From the NCBI GenBank assembly GCA_010909165.1, contig MU008176.1, positions 860,856 through 924,855 on the forward strand: a DNA stretch of 64,000 nt. Direction: 5' to 3'. A program made the position numbers and the translations under genes. This document shows positions 35,837 to 47,700 of this stretch, piece by piece. The DNA comes from Anthoceros angustus (taxonomy: Eukaryota; Streptophyta; Anthocerotopsida; Anthocerotales; Anthocerotaceae). The notes below the pieces were generated by a model. That model saw only the letters and a list, made by a program, of their open reading frames with translations. It made no database searches and was not told the DNA's origin. Each line of letters begins with the position of its first letter. The stretch's first letter is position 1.

Positions 35837-36572
35837 AAATTACCGAACCCGAAGGACGGAAGAGGTGTCTGCATCGTCGTCCATGTTACAGCGTCAGAGA
35901 ACCGTCACATCAGTGCAGATAAGGCAATGGAAGTGGAGAGGCTCTGGGAACAGCTGTTCTCCAATCCTGCGGAATGGTGGGACAATAGGGCAGGCAAGGT
36001 GCGATTTTGTTCATTTCTTCGGGCTCTCCTCGATTCGTGTGCTGCTTCTTTGGATGCTCGAGTGCGAGCACGATGTTGATTACTCTGATATATTGCTCTC
36101 TGCGCAGAATCATAGAAAGGTTCCTGATTTTCGACACAAGGTCTCCAAGGAAGGTTTGTGGGTTGATAGTGAGCTGAATCCCAGCTGGCTCCCATCGAAG
36201 TTGGCTTCTCTTTACAGAGATAAGCATCAGGGCTCGTCTTGCAAAGGTGTGCAGCATCTGTTCATATTCTCATGCCAGGGATGCAGACAATCCAGAATGC
36301 GGTCTTTGCGGGAATTTTGTAGTCATCCCCGGAATTGCTTTATGACAGGTGTTGACGAGAATACACCAGAAAGAGAGAGGGAAAGGCTTTCCTGGCCATA
36401 CTACTCCTCAGAAGGCCATACAGACCAGACCCCCCGTTCAGAATCCAGGAGTGCAAGGAGCAAAGAAGAACTGAGGGCTGATTTGACAACCCTGCCAAAT
36501 GGTCGTGCTCTTGGAGTCGAGAGTTCAGCACGTACCGGGTTAGTGGATCACCTATTCAGTAACATCGCTTAG
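35837..36572 (+). CDS. Organellar ssDNA-binding (OSB) PDF-motif gene fragment
   Basis: Exon 35837-35998 ends VERLWEQLFSNPAEWWDNR plus AGK. A GT-AG intron (35999-36107) joins it in frame to NHRKVPDFRHKVSKEGLWVD, then NPSWLPSKL (36108 on). W-x8-P-x2-WWDNR...PDF(K/R)HK...LW...P-x-W is the PDF motif, a single-strand DNA-binding module known from plant OSB proteins of mitochondria and plastids, which restrain recombination. OSBs also carry an N-terminal OB-fold; none is visible, and the space upstream is taken by the divergent PPR gene. The second exon stays open to 36572, but its last 100 codons show no family resemblance, or it may splice at GT 36247. This is either a short OSB paralogue or a pseudogene left by duplication. 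Confidence 0.6.
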
Positions 36573-36704
36573 GTTGTTGTGATTTGAAGCTGTGGAAAAG
36601 CATAGCATCAGATTGTCATCCAGAGTTTTCATGCCAGTCAACATTATCTGTCAACTGTTGTCACTGACAGGTAAAACACTGGGGCTGCATCAATGTTAAC
36701 ACAG

Positions 36705-39700
36705 GTGGCAGGACAATCTGGTATTGAAGAACTTGTGTAGGGAGGGGCGACTAAAGGAAGCAATCGCTGCATTGCAGCGGATGCATCAGCAGGACAGAAT
36801 GCCTTCGGTTGAAGCTTACAGCCACCTGTTGCAGGGGTGCATGAAGATGAAGGCTTTGGCTGAGGGCAAGCAGCTGCATGGCCTAATAGTGAAAATCGAC
36901 TTGGAATCGAACAGCATTCTTGGCCCCTCTCTTGTGAACATGTTTATAGAATGTGGGAGCCTCTCAGATGCGGCCCAGGTCTTCAACAGCTTGCCTCAAC
37001 GTACGACTTCCTCCTACATGGCAATCATCATGGGTTATGTGAAGTATGGAGCTGAACACAAGGCTTTGAGCATCTACCAGCGAATGGTGCAGGAAGGGGT
37101 GGAACCAAACAGAACAATCTTTGTGAGCCTACTCAAAGCCTGTGGCAACTCATCAAACCTGGACCTTGGGAAAAAGATTCATGCTGACGTTAGCAGAAGT
37201 CGTTGTGCATCCGATGTGTTTGTGGGTACTGCTTTGGTTTGCATGTATGCTAAATGTGGTCGCATGATGGATGCCAGACGTGTGTTCAGCACATCGTACA
37301 AGCGCGATGTGGTGTCCTGGAATGCAATGATTGCTGGGTATGCTCAGCATGCACAGAATGAGCAGGCATTGGAAATATATTTCCAGATGCAACGTGACGG
37401 TGTGATACCAAATATTCGCACCTTTGTTAGTGCACTGAAGGCATGTGGTGGCCTGGCAGCAACAATGCCCCATGACCAAGTGGTTAAGCTGGATTGCCTG
37501 CAGAAGGGAAAACAGATTCACGGTGAAGTTGTCAGGAGGGGTTTTGCAACAGACATGTTTGTGGCCACCACCCTGATTAGCATGTATGCAAGTTGTGGGA
37601 GCACGGTGGACGCATGTTGTGTATTTGACACGCTGCTCCATCGTGATGTGGTAATTTGGAATACCATGATAGGTTGTTTTATTCAGCACGACCAAAGTGA
37701 AGAGGCTCTGCAACTTTTTGGCAAAATGAAAGAAGCGGGTGTCGCTGCAAATAGTAGGACCTTTGTAAGTGTGCTCAGAGCATGTGGCAGCCTGGGAATC
37801 AAGGAAGATGGCATTGCAATCAATGGGGCGCTGGTGAAGCCGGACTCCCTGCAGAGAGGAAGGGAACTGCATGCTGGAATTGTTGAGGCAGGCTGTGCAC
37901 TGGATCCAAACATTGGCAGCAGTTTGATTGATATGTATGCAAAGTGTGGGAGCATGACAGATGCACAGCAGGTGTTTGAAACATTGCCAGAAACAAATGT
38001 GGCAGCATGGACTGGAATGATCACTGGTTACAGGCAACAAAAGGACATCAACCGGGCTTTGCAATTGTATGCAGAAATATGGGAGAAAGGTATGGTGCCA
38101 GATAATCGGACTTTTGTGACCGTGCTCAAGGCATGTAGCAGCCTGGCTGCCATGGAAGAAGTTGTGGTTATCAATGGGGAACGAGTCAAGCCAAAATCCC
38201 TTGCGAAGGGCCAGGAGATACACGAGGAGATCATCAGGAGAGGGTATGCATCGGACACGTTTGTTGGAAATAGTCTTGCTGCCATGTATGCAAACTGTGG
38301 AAGCATGAAGAGTGCACATCAGGTCTTTGACGCGTTATGCCACCGTGATGTTGGATCATGGAATGCAATGATCATTGGATATGCACATCAAGATCATGGT
38401 GAGCAAGCTTTGCAGCTATATTCCAAAATGCAAAATGAAGGTGTCAGGCCCGATAGTTGGACCTTTGTTAATTTGCTCACTGCATGTGGTACATTGGGAG
38501 CATTGGAAGGGGCCACTACAGTTGATGGTGTCTATGTGAAAGCACGATGTTTGAAAAAGGTGAAGGAGATACATAAGGAAGCTGCCACAGCTGGGTATGA
38601 AACAAATGCATTTGTTGGTGCCACGCTCATAGACATATATGCGACCTGTGGGAGCATGATGGATGCACAGCAAGTCTTTGACAGATTTCCGCAGCGTAGT
38701 GTGGTGGCATGGACAGCAATTATTGGAGGATATGCTCAACAAGCACAGGGTGACAAAGCTTTGCACCTGTTTCACCAAATGCAGAAGGAAGGGGCAAAAC
38801 CAAACAACCGAACATTTGCTTGTGCTATAAAAGCATGCAGCAGTTTAGCAGACTTGGAAGAGTCTACTGTTGTAAATGGAGCACATGTTAAGATAAATAG
38901 CTTGCGGAAGGGTGAAGGGTTGTATACTGACATTTTAAGTTCTCATGATCAATTTGATACGGTGGTAGGTAATGCCCTTGTTGACATGTTTGCAAAATGT
39001 GGGAGCATGGAGAGAGCACAGAAGGTTTTTGAAACCATGCCAACCTGCAATGTTGGGACGTGGACAGCAATGATGGCAGGATATGCTCAGCAGGAACTGA
39101 ATCTCAAGGCTTTGCAACTGTATAGTCGAATGCAGCATGAGGGGGTGCAGCCAAACCATCGGACCTTTGTTTTTGCTCTGAAAGCATGTGGTGCCCTGGC
39201 AGCAAAAGAAGGAGCCACAAATGTTCGTGGAGAACTGGTGAAACTAGATTGCCTGCAACAAGGGCGACGAATACATGCCGATTGTATTAATGCTGGTTGC
39301 GAGTCAGATGCATTTGTTGGTGCAACGCTTGTTGACATGTATTCAAACTGTGGCAGCTTGGTGGAGGCACGTCATGTTTTTGACAGAATGACAGACCGGG
39401 GAGTGGTGGCGTGGACAGCAATGATAGCAGGTTATGCCCAGCGTGCGCAGGGTGAGAAGGCTTTGCAAGTGTATCAACAAATGCGGGATGAAGGTGTTGA
39501 GCCAAACAGTCGGACTTTTGTGTGCACCCTCAAAGCTTGTGTCAGTTTAGCAGAAGTAGGAGAGTCGATGCACAGGGAAGGAGAGCTGGCTAAAGAACGG
39601 GCTCTTGGGATGGGCATAGAGATACACGCTGACATCAATGAGAGGGGCCTGGAAACGGACTCATTTGTTTCTGCCAGCCTGGTTCAGATGTATGCGAGCT

Positions 39701-42700
39701 GTGGGCGCATGCTGGAGGCGCAGCGCATTTTTGACGCATTGCCCAGCCGTGATGTCGCAATGTGGACAGTGATGATTGCAGGATATGCTCAACAGGGAAA
39801 AGGTGAGAAAGCCATCCTATTGTATGAAAGGATGAGGAAGGAAGACGTCCCTCCAGACATATGGACTTTAGTCAGTGCACTAAAGCATGTTGCAGGTTTG
39901 CTGGCATGGATCAGGCTACTGTTGTGGATGAACAGTCGATCAAGACAGAGTGCCTGCAAAAGGGTAAGGAGCTACATGAAGAGGTTATCAGGAGGGTTTT
40001 GGGCTGGATTTGTTTGTGGGTGCCAGTCTCGTTAGCATGTATGCGATCTGTGGAAGCATGGAAGATGCACAGCGAGTCTTTGACTCGTTGCAGCAGCATG
40101 ATGTGGTGTTATGGACAGCAATGATAGGAGGATATGCTCAACAAGCACAGGGTGACAAAGCTTTGCACCTGTTTCACCAAATGCAGAAGGAAGGGGCAAA
40201 ACCAAACAACCGAACATTTGCTTGTGCTATAAAAGCATGCAGCAGTTTAGCAGACTTGGAAGAGTCTACTGTTGTAAATGGAGCACATGTTAAGATAAAT
40301 AGCTTGCGGAAGGGTGAAGGGTTGTATACTGACATTTTAAGTTCTCATGATCAATTTGATACGGTGGTAGGTAATGCCCTTGTTGACATGTTTGCAAAAT
40401 GTGGGAGCATGGAGAGAGCACAGAAGGTTTTGAAACCATGCCAACCTGCAATGTTGGGACGTGGACAGCAATGATGGCAGGATATGCTCAGCAGGAACTG
40501 AATCTCAAGGCTTTGCAACTGTATAGTCGAATGCAGCATGAGGGGTGCAGCCAAACCATCGGACCTTTGTTTTTGCTCTGAAAGCATGTGGTGCCCTGGC
40601 AGCAAAAGAAGGAGCCACAAATGTTCGTGGAGAACTGGTGAAACTAGATTGCCTGCAACAAGGGCACGAATACATGCCGATTGTATTAATGCTGGTTGCG
40701 AGTCAGATGCATTTGTTGGTGCAACGCTTGTTGACATGTATTCAAACTGTGGCAGCTTGGTGGAGGCACGTCATGTTTTTGACAGAATGACAGACCGGGG
40801 AGTGGTGGCGTGGACAGCAATGATAGCAGGTTATGCCCAGCGTGCGCAGGGTGAGAAGGCTTTGCAAGTGTATCAACAAATGCGGGATGAAGGTGTTGAG
40901 CCAAACAGTCGGACTTTTGTGTGCACCCTCAAAGCTTGTGTCAGTTTAGCAGAAGTAGGAGAGTCGATGCACAGGGAAGGAGAGCTGGCTAAAGAACGGG
41001 CTCTTGGGATGGGCATAGAGATACACGCTGACATCAATGAGAGGGGCCTGGAAACGGACTCATTTGTTTCTGCCAGCCTGGTTCAGATGTATGCGAGCTG
41101 TGGGCGCATGCTGGAGGCGCAGCGCATTTTTGACGCATTGCCCAGCCGTGATGTCGCAATGTGGACAGTGATGATTGCAGGATATGCTCAACAGGGAAAA
41201 GGTGAGAAAGCCATCCTATTGTATGAAAGGATGAGGAAGGAAGACGTCCCTCCAGACATATGGACTTTAGTCAGTGCACTAAAAGCATGTTGCAGGTTTG
41301 CTGGCATGGATCAGGCTACTGTTGTGGATGAACAGTCGATCAAGACAGAGTGCCTGCAAAAGGGTAAGGAGCTACATGAAGAGGTTATCAGGAGGGGTTT
41401 TGGGCTGGATTTGTTTGTGGGTGCCAGTCTCGTTAGCATGTATGCGATCTGTGGAAGCATGGAAGATGCACAGCGAGTCTTTGACTCGTTGCAGCAGCAT
41501 GATGTGGTGTTATGGACAGCAATGATAGGAGGATATGCTCACTGTGGAGAAGGAGAGAGAGCTTTGCAGCTATATGCACAAATGCAAGAGAAAGGACTGA
41601 GACCAAACAACAGGACATTTGTGAGCTTGCTGAAAGCATGTGGCAGTTTGGCGGTCAAAGAGCAAGTTACCCTAGTGAATGGACGATCGATGAAACTAGG
41701 AAGCCTGGACAAAGGACGGGCAATCCACACCGAGATTGTGGAAACTGGCATAGAGCTGGACATGTTTGTGGCCACTACTCTTGTCGATATGTACGCAAAA
41801 TGTGGGAGCATGGTGGATGCACATCGGGCTTTTGATTCCCTGACCCAGAGAGACGTCGTGTCATGGACTGCCATGATTGCAGGATATGCTGAGCTAGAGC
41901 AGGGCGAGCGGGCTGTAGAACTGTACCGTCAGATGCAAGAGGAGGGTGTGAGGCCAAGTCAGGCAACATTCCTGAGCATCCTCCAAGCATGCAGCTGCAC
42001 AGGAGCGCTCAAAACCTGTTCCCAAATCCATCAGGATCTCATCCACAGCGGACTGGGTACCAATGCCAGGCTTGCAACCTCTCTGATCAATGCGTATGCA
42101 AAATGCGGCAGCATGGTGGACGCTCAACTCGTCTTCGACACCTTCCGACAGCAAGCGTCCGGACAGCACGATGTGTGCTCTTGGACTGCACTGATAGCAG
42201 GGTACGCTCGGCAGGGCAGCGCTCATCTGAGCTTGGAGTGCTTGAACCAAATGCAACAGGCAGGCATCAAGCCAGACGGAGTGACAGCCTTGTCCGTGCT
42301 TGCAGCCTGCAGCCACGCAGGCCTAGTGGACGAGGGCCTGGAGTACTTCGACTCATGGAGCAGAAACGACACCACCACCCTAACAGTCGACCACTATACC
42401 TGCTTGGTGGACCTCCTGGGACGCGCAGGACTGTTCAATAAGTTGGAGCAGCTCCTGCTCCTAATGCCCATGCAGCCCAACACCGCCATCTGGCTCTGCC
42501 TTCTGGGCGCCTGCCAGAAACACAACAACCTGGAGCTGGGACGTCGGGCCTTCGAAGCAGCACTCCTCCTCGACCCAGCACAGTCCGCCCCGTACCTCCT
42601 CATGTCCAACATCTACGCCAGAGCAGGCATGTGGGAGGAGGCCAGAAAAACCGACCACCAAAGGAGAGCCGCAGGTGCGTGGAAGCAGCCCGGCGTGAGC

Positions 42701-42832
42701 TGGGTCGAACACCGAGGCCAGGTGCACACCTTCGGAGCCAACGACACCCAGCACGCCAAAACACCAAAGGTGCTGGCCAGGCTGAAGCAGCTGGATGAGG
42801 GGATAAACCGCCTAGTACAGCCCGGCAGTTAA
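36705..42832 (+). CDS. PLS-class PPR protein with E domain, carrying a four-module tandem duplication and five frame slips
   Basis: The frame opens after a splice-acceptor-like TGTTAACACAG at 36694-36704 with WQDNLVLKNLCREGRLKEAI; an upstream exon with the start codon is not identified. Modules of 113-117 residues (P-L-S triplets; for example WNAMIAGYAQ...TFVSALKACGG...YASCG) repeat about 16 times. The C-terminus has the E1/E2 region: LVDLLGRAG, GACQKHNNLELGRRAFEAA, LLMSNIYARAG, AWKQPGVSWVE, VHTFGAND. No DYW domain follows, so a deaminase would have to act in trans if this is an editing factor. As written the frame breaks near 39885, 39998, 40430, 40543 and 40665, each by one base, the first four in a homopolymer. 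All lie within or at the end of the duplicated tract 38725-41541. If these are slips, the protein is about 2043 residues with the duplication or about 1575 without it. Confidence 0.8.
38725..41541 (+). repeat. In-frame duplication of four PPR modules, period 1402 (1404 corrected)
   Basis: 38725-40140 and 40127-41541 are nearly identical and share GGAGGATATGCTCA at the junction, where different PPR modules are themselves alike. Copy 1 lacks one A near 39885 and one G near 39998 relative to copy 2. Copy 2 lacks T near 40430, G near 40543 and G near 40665 relative to copy 1. Adding back the two missing bases of copy 1 gives 1404 bp, that is 468 codons, exactly four 117-residue modules. This fits unequal crossing-over between modules. 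Confidence 0.92.
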
Positions 42833-42996
42833 TCCGGTTACGTCCGAGTCCACGGACTGCGGCCCAACGGCTTTGTCCCGTGAGCCGGACACGCAACGGT
42901 TATGTTCGCGCGGCCTGGGAACGCCAACAACGCTTGCAAGAACGCGCCATGGGAGGGAAGGAAGGGTCTAGCTGCTGATCGTCGCGGGGAGCGAGA

Positions 42997-44277
42997 ATGT
43001 GGCAGGAGGTGCGGAACCAAGCGGCGGTGGCATGCTTCGAGTACGCGCGGGAAGCCGGGCTGATCCCGGGCCAGGATTCCTCGGATGCTAGCCAGAAGAT
43101 CAAGACGCGGTTTCCCGACACGCTGAAGGCGCAGCTGGCGGCGTACGTCCTGCAATGGCACCGTGCGCTCCCGCTGCGGGGGATCATCATAGGGCAGTCC
43201 CCGACGCCCTGCGACAAGGGCAGCCCGAGCTCCACCGAGACGGCCCCGCACCTGGCCGCCAGCTTCGCCTTCCGGGAAGGAGTGGAGCCGCCGGCGGCGT
43301 CCGAGATCCTGGCCAACGAATTCCGCCTCTGCGGGAAGGACGGGGCGGAGGCCTTGGAGGCGGTGCGGGACTGCTGGAAGCTGGTGGATCACGGCGTGGT
43401 GTCGGTGCACGCGCTCCCGCTGGGCATGGAGAACCGCTTCGACTGGTCCCCGGCCACGGAGAGCGACACGGCGCAGATGCAGGCCTTGGCGCGAGCGCTC
43501 TGCCATCTCATGTCCCTGAGCGCGGAGATGGGACCCCGCGGGAGCACACGGGTGGTGGCCATGGGGCGGTGGGCGCACGACGTTGCCTCGGAGCTGCGTC
43601 GACAGTTCACCGAGCGCCTGCAGGCCGGGCAGAGCAAGTTCTGGACGCTGGACATCCGTGGCTCCCTGTCGCATCCCGCCCGCACCTGGCACAAGTTCCA
43701 GTCGCGCGCCCCGGACCAGATCACCATGGGCCGCGAGGAGGACCTTCTCGCGCTCTACGACCTCTTCCTGTCCGGGAAGCACAAGCACCAGCGCCCGCAC
43801 CTCAACGGGAACGGAGCCGGGAACGGGAACGGGCACGGGCATCCCCCCGTTCCGTCGCTCCCCGACCGGCGCTCCTCTCCCGCGCTAGAGCCGAGAATGC
43901 GCTACGTCGGGGGCCTCGGCGGCGCGGGGAACAACACAGGGTTCAAGGCGTGCACGGAGAACGGCGGCATCGGGAGCGTACGCACCAGCTTCGGCGGCTC
44001 CCCGGCGGACGGCTGCAACATCATCGGCTATGGCGGCGGCCTGCTCAAGCCGCCTGAGGACGCGCAATCGCAACCGCAACCGCAATCGCAACCGCAACCG
44101 CAACCGCAATCGCACGTTCTCAAGGAGCTCCAATTCGACAGCAACATCAGCAGCCTGGGCCTAAACGGATCCTCCGGAGCCAACTCCGTGTGGCCGGAGC
44201 GCGGCATCAAAACCAGGGTGGAGCGCGCGTTGCCCGTGTTCCGAGGCGAACTGCACGCTTCAGCTCGCCACTGGTAA
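42997..44277 (+). CDS. Uracil-DNA-glycosylase-like fold protein with low-complexity tail (tentative)
   Basis: A single intact frame of 426 codons; ATG 42997 is the first after an in-frame stop. Residues 1-60 are helical (MWQEVRNQAAVACFEYAREA). At 62-74, GIIIGQSPTPCDKG follows hydrophobic residues, at the place and with the form of UDG motif A (GQDPY), but the catalytic Asp is Ser. PHLAASFAF (84-92), PPAASEILANEF (98-109), CWKLVDHGVVSVHA (126-139), TRVVAMGRWAHDV (184-196) and GSLSHPARTWH (222-232) then match in order the UDG blocks, with SHPA in the position of the HPSP loop. Residues 265-426 are Gly/Asn/Gln/Pro-rich, with a QPQPQS tract. Family 1 UDGs remove uracil from DNA; with the Asp lost this one may bind rather than cut, or the resemblance may be only of fold. 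It is GC-rich and convergent with the P4-ATPase. Confidence 0.5.
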   Translation: MWQEVRNQAAVACFEYAREAGLIPGQDSSDASQKIKTRFPDTLKAQLAAYVLQWHRALPLRGIIIGQSPTPCDKGSPSSTETAPHLAASFAFREGVEPPAASEILANEFRLCGKDGAEALEAVRDCWKLVDHGVVSVHALPLGMENRFDWSPATESDTAQMQALARALCHLMSLSAEMGPRGSTRVVAMGRWAHDVASELRRQFTERLQAGQSKFWTLDIRGSLSHPARTWHKFQSRAPDQITMGREEDLLALYDLFLSGKHKHQRPHLNGNGAGNGNGHGHPPVPSLPDRRSSPALEPRMRYVGGLGGAGNNTGFKACTENGGIGSVRTSFGGSPADGCNIIGYGGGLLKPPEDAQSQPQPQSQPQPQPQSHVLKELQFDSNISSLGLNGSSGANSVWPERGIKTRVERALPVFRGELHASARHW

Positions 44278-44722
44278 CCACAGGAAATGAATTAGGGTTT
44301 TGGACTTCAGAACTAGAAAACTGGAATAGACTTTGTTGGGAACTGGTTCCTCGTTTCTTTTAGTTCCGGAGCCTGGTTTTGCATGTCTCTAGCCTGTTTG
44401 GCCTTCCATTGTGGTATGTAGTATGTGGTCTTAAATTGCTCATGTTGAGGCCCATGAGCGTCATCGGTCTTGATGTACTTCATAAATAGACCTCGTTTCA
44501 CTTTGATAAAGGATGAGTTCACCCTGGCTATCATGTTATGGGAATCTTTCATTCTTTCTAACTCAACAATAAAAAAACCATCTCAAATACTTAGTTAATC
44601 ATCTTGAAGAATTTTTTTACATATTTCAGGAAAAAATATTCTCTCATTATAAGATGAATCTTCTTCAAATAAGTTAATAGTGGCTAAGTTAGACTAAAAC
44701 TAGGAGAAAATTATATGGCTCA
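44278..44722. other. Convergent intergenic region
   Basis: The 3' ends of the UDG-like gene (plus) and the P4-ATPase (minus) face each other here. The sequence is AT-rich, and I see no further ORF with a recognisable product. Confidence 0.5.
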
Positions 44723-47700
44723 TCAATTTTTATCCTTAAGTCCTGCAATGCTTGTTCTTGAAGTTCTCATCTTAAGTAAAGATCTGGCAGAATCAGATAA
44801 AGCACTATGTCTACGTTTTTTAGCAGATGGTCTCCTTTGATACGCAACTAAAGCTATTGCTTTAAGATCTAGAGGAGACCTTAAAATCATGGACATTCCT
44901 TTCTGATACGTGCTCCATGCCAATAAACTAGATCTACGCCTAGCATGAATAGCCCTCTCTTTTATTTCCAGTTCTTGAATAATGCGTCGATCATATGGAA
45001 AACGAATGCTGCAAAGAACATATGCATGAGGTTTTTTTTTGTTGGAGTTATGGGTGAATCAATTAAGCAACAATAAGAAAATATCTACTACCTTTTGATT
45101 GATAAGTATATACATGCTGGAAGGAAGAGTGTATACATCATGAAAAATGAAAATAACCAAATACAATTAGTACTGTATAACAGTACAAGGTTCCCTGAAT
45201 ATTCACCACCTATAAGATTTGGAGGCAAAGTTGGATAAAATGTACTAAATAAATAACAAGCAAAACTTTCAATCAACCAAACCCGAAAATTCAACCAAGT
45301 CCAACTCTGCAATCATATACAAATACAATTAAATGACATTCACTTTACAATGTTAAGCACTTGGAATAACATACAACAATTTTGAACCTTGGTAGGAAAG
45401 TATGAAATTAATCATGGACTTGCTTACCTCTGTCAATAGAAAATACTGTAATTTTGTAATAACTTGCAAAGTGGGCACCATTACAAATGTAATGTGAATA
45501 AGTCCCCCCATTTTTCCAGTTTTATCTACAGACTTATGCCCAAATATAGATACTATGAAAAATGGATGTAATACTCCCTACAACAACAATAAAATGAATT
45601 GTATAGATGTTATATTTAATTTTTGATTATATTATATTAGATAAATTTATTATATCTATGAATATAACCTGAAAAATACTTAATACAATCCATCCAAAAA
45701 AAGTGACTTTGTTTTGTTGTTGTTGACCCTGTGTAACACACATATTTCCTTTGTCATTTTCATATGATAAATCTATGGAAAATAAAAACAAATCAAGAAA
45801 TCTATATAGGCTTGTCACTAACCTCTTCGTACATTTCTGGAAATCGTAATCTAGAAGCTGCAGAGACATCTTGGTCTAAGATTGATGTAAGCAACATGGG
45901 CAAATTTCCAAATATCATATCGTAACTATTATGAATCCAAATGTCATCAAGTATTGATACTGAAGTCCCTTTTGTTCCGTATACATCCCAAAGAAAAATG
46001 CATAAAGTGATGGCAATGCCTCTGCAAAAAAAAAAGTAACCTGCTATGCCAAATGTAAGTTCACATACGTAAGTGCAAGTATGAAGTATACAATCTTGGT
46101 AATAGTCACTATACCAGCTTGACTACTCGTTGATAACACCAAGCACCATGTACCAAAAGAAGACGCTCTAGAAAACGAAATTCTCCTAACGATATATCTG
46201 CCTCCAAATAAGCCTGTATTCAATCTTTCATATGTAAGCAAAGTAATGCTTAGCTAATCATGTACGTCACTAAAAAGTGTAATTAGGATTGCTTACTTGT
46301 TGATTCTCTATGCCTTTTATACCGACTCCTATATTTGCTTTTTGGATCATGGGAATATCATTTGAGCCATCTCCAATGCTTAGACAAATATATCCACTAC
46401 CATTGCGTACGAGCTCTGCAATTTCGCCCTTCTGAAGGGCACTTACTCGGCAACAAAACACTGACTCACAAGCTAATGCTAGCAATAAAAATTCTTTTTT
46501 CATCTTCTTGTTGTTTGATATATAGGAGAGAGAACCTCCATCAATGATGAGAGAATGCTGAGTTTTATTTGGATCCTTCTTAACTATCATGCTATATTCT
46601 CCTAGGAGTTTAGAAATATAACCAGTATAGAACTGCAGAGAAAAGAACATGTTATTAGTATATTGAGATTTGTATGCATGTTAACATGCAAATATTATGA
46701 TTATTTTGATTGTTTTTATAATTAAATATAATAAAATATTAATATTAAGTATAATTATCTTTTCAAAGTAGCATGAAGGGACCATTGCAATAAGCCTATT
46801 CTCTTAACCTGGTTTAAATTTGTTGTGTTATCATTAGGTAGAATACTATAATCTTCTATTGAGATTATAAGTTTGACCATATTGTTCCGTAATAAACAAG
46901 CGGCATAGCCCATGGAGCTCGATGTATTAATGCTATCTCCAGTTAGAATCCAAAATTTAATTCCTGCTTTTGATAGATTATCAATAGTTCGTGGAACATT
47001 AGTCTGAACAACAAATCAGATAAAGCATTAATTTTCATAAGTAATTGATGGTATTAAATGAAAACATTTAAACACTTAGTTTCATATTTTTAGTACTTGG
47101 AGCTTGTCTTCTAATGCTGCAGCTCCAAGAAGAGTTAAATTTTTTTCAATTTCATTTTGTAGACTTTCTTTCGTAGATTCCATATTAGTCTCTTGTATGT
47201 CCTTTGCAGCATTGTATTTATCCTAAGATGAAAAAATATTTTAAATTAATATTTTAAAATAAATATAAGTAGTTATTCTATAAGTCAATGGAGAACTTAC
47301 ACTCCAAATGGAATATTCAATTTGTGAGAGCTCCTTGAAAGCAAATACTATAACTCGAAGCCCTGCCTCACAAAACTCTTCAATCTGCCTTTTTGTGACT
47401 ATTTGTAATTGTTCACTTGCTAGATTGAGAATCTTAAAGATTTCTACATCTGCACCTTTTGTAAGGAGGAAAATATGTTGAAGAGAGTCTCGAATTATTA
47501 CAGATGAAATTCTTCTGTTTTGTTTGAAAAAGAAAACGAAGAACTATTATTATATTATGATTATATATATAATAAATATATAAATAAAAACATCAACATA
47601 TGTGGGGACATTGTTTGGTAAAACTAATCAACCTATTTGTATCTTCACTGTTTGGCATAATTTGTAGAATTTTGTATTCTTGGTCTTCATTCATTTTGGT

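Noticed and set aside
35715-36107. Reading 35715-36572 as one uninterrupted 285-codon protein
   Set aside because: The PDF motif is completed only by splicing 35998 to 36108; the unspliced frame loses WWDNR.
36108-36704. Direct fusion of the OSB-like exons to the long PPR gene
   Set aside because: An exon ending at 36246 leaves one extra base while the PPR exon at 36705 needs two, so they cannot be joined without another exon that I could not find.
37153-38319. Minus-strand open frame of 388 codons opposite the long PPR gene
   Set aside because: It is the mirror of the PPR modules: the periodic Cys/His pattern repeats with the PPR period and no independent family signature is present.
42838-43842. 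Minus-strand open frame of 334 codons opposite the UDG-like gene
   Set aside because: GC-rich codon usage of the plus-strand gene keeps stops out of the complement; the translation is Arg/Pro/Val-rich with no domain.
43155-44057. Second plus-strand frame of 300 codons inside the UDG-like gene
   Set aside because: Ala/Arg/Gly-rich shadow with no motif; the 42997 frame has the ordered blocks.
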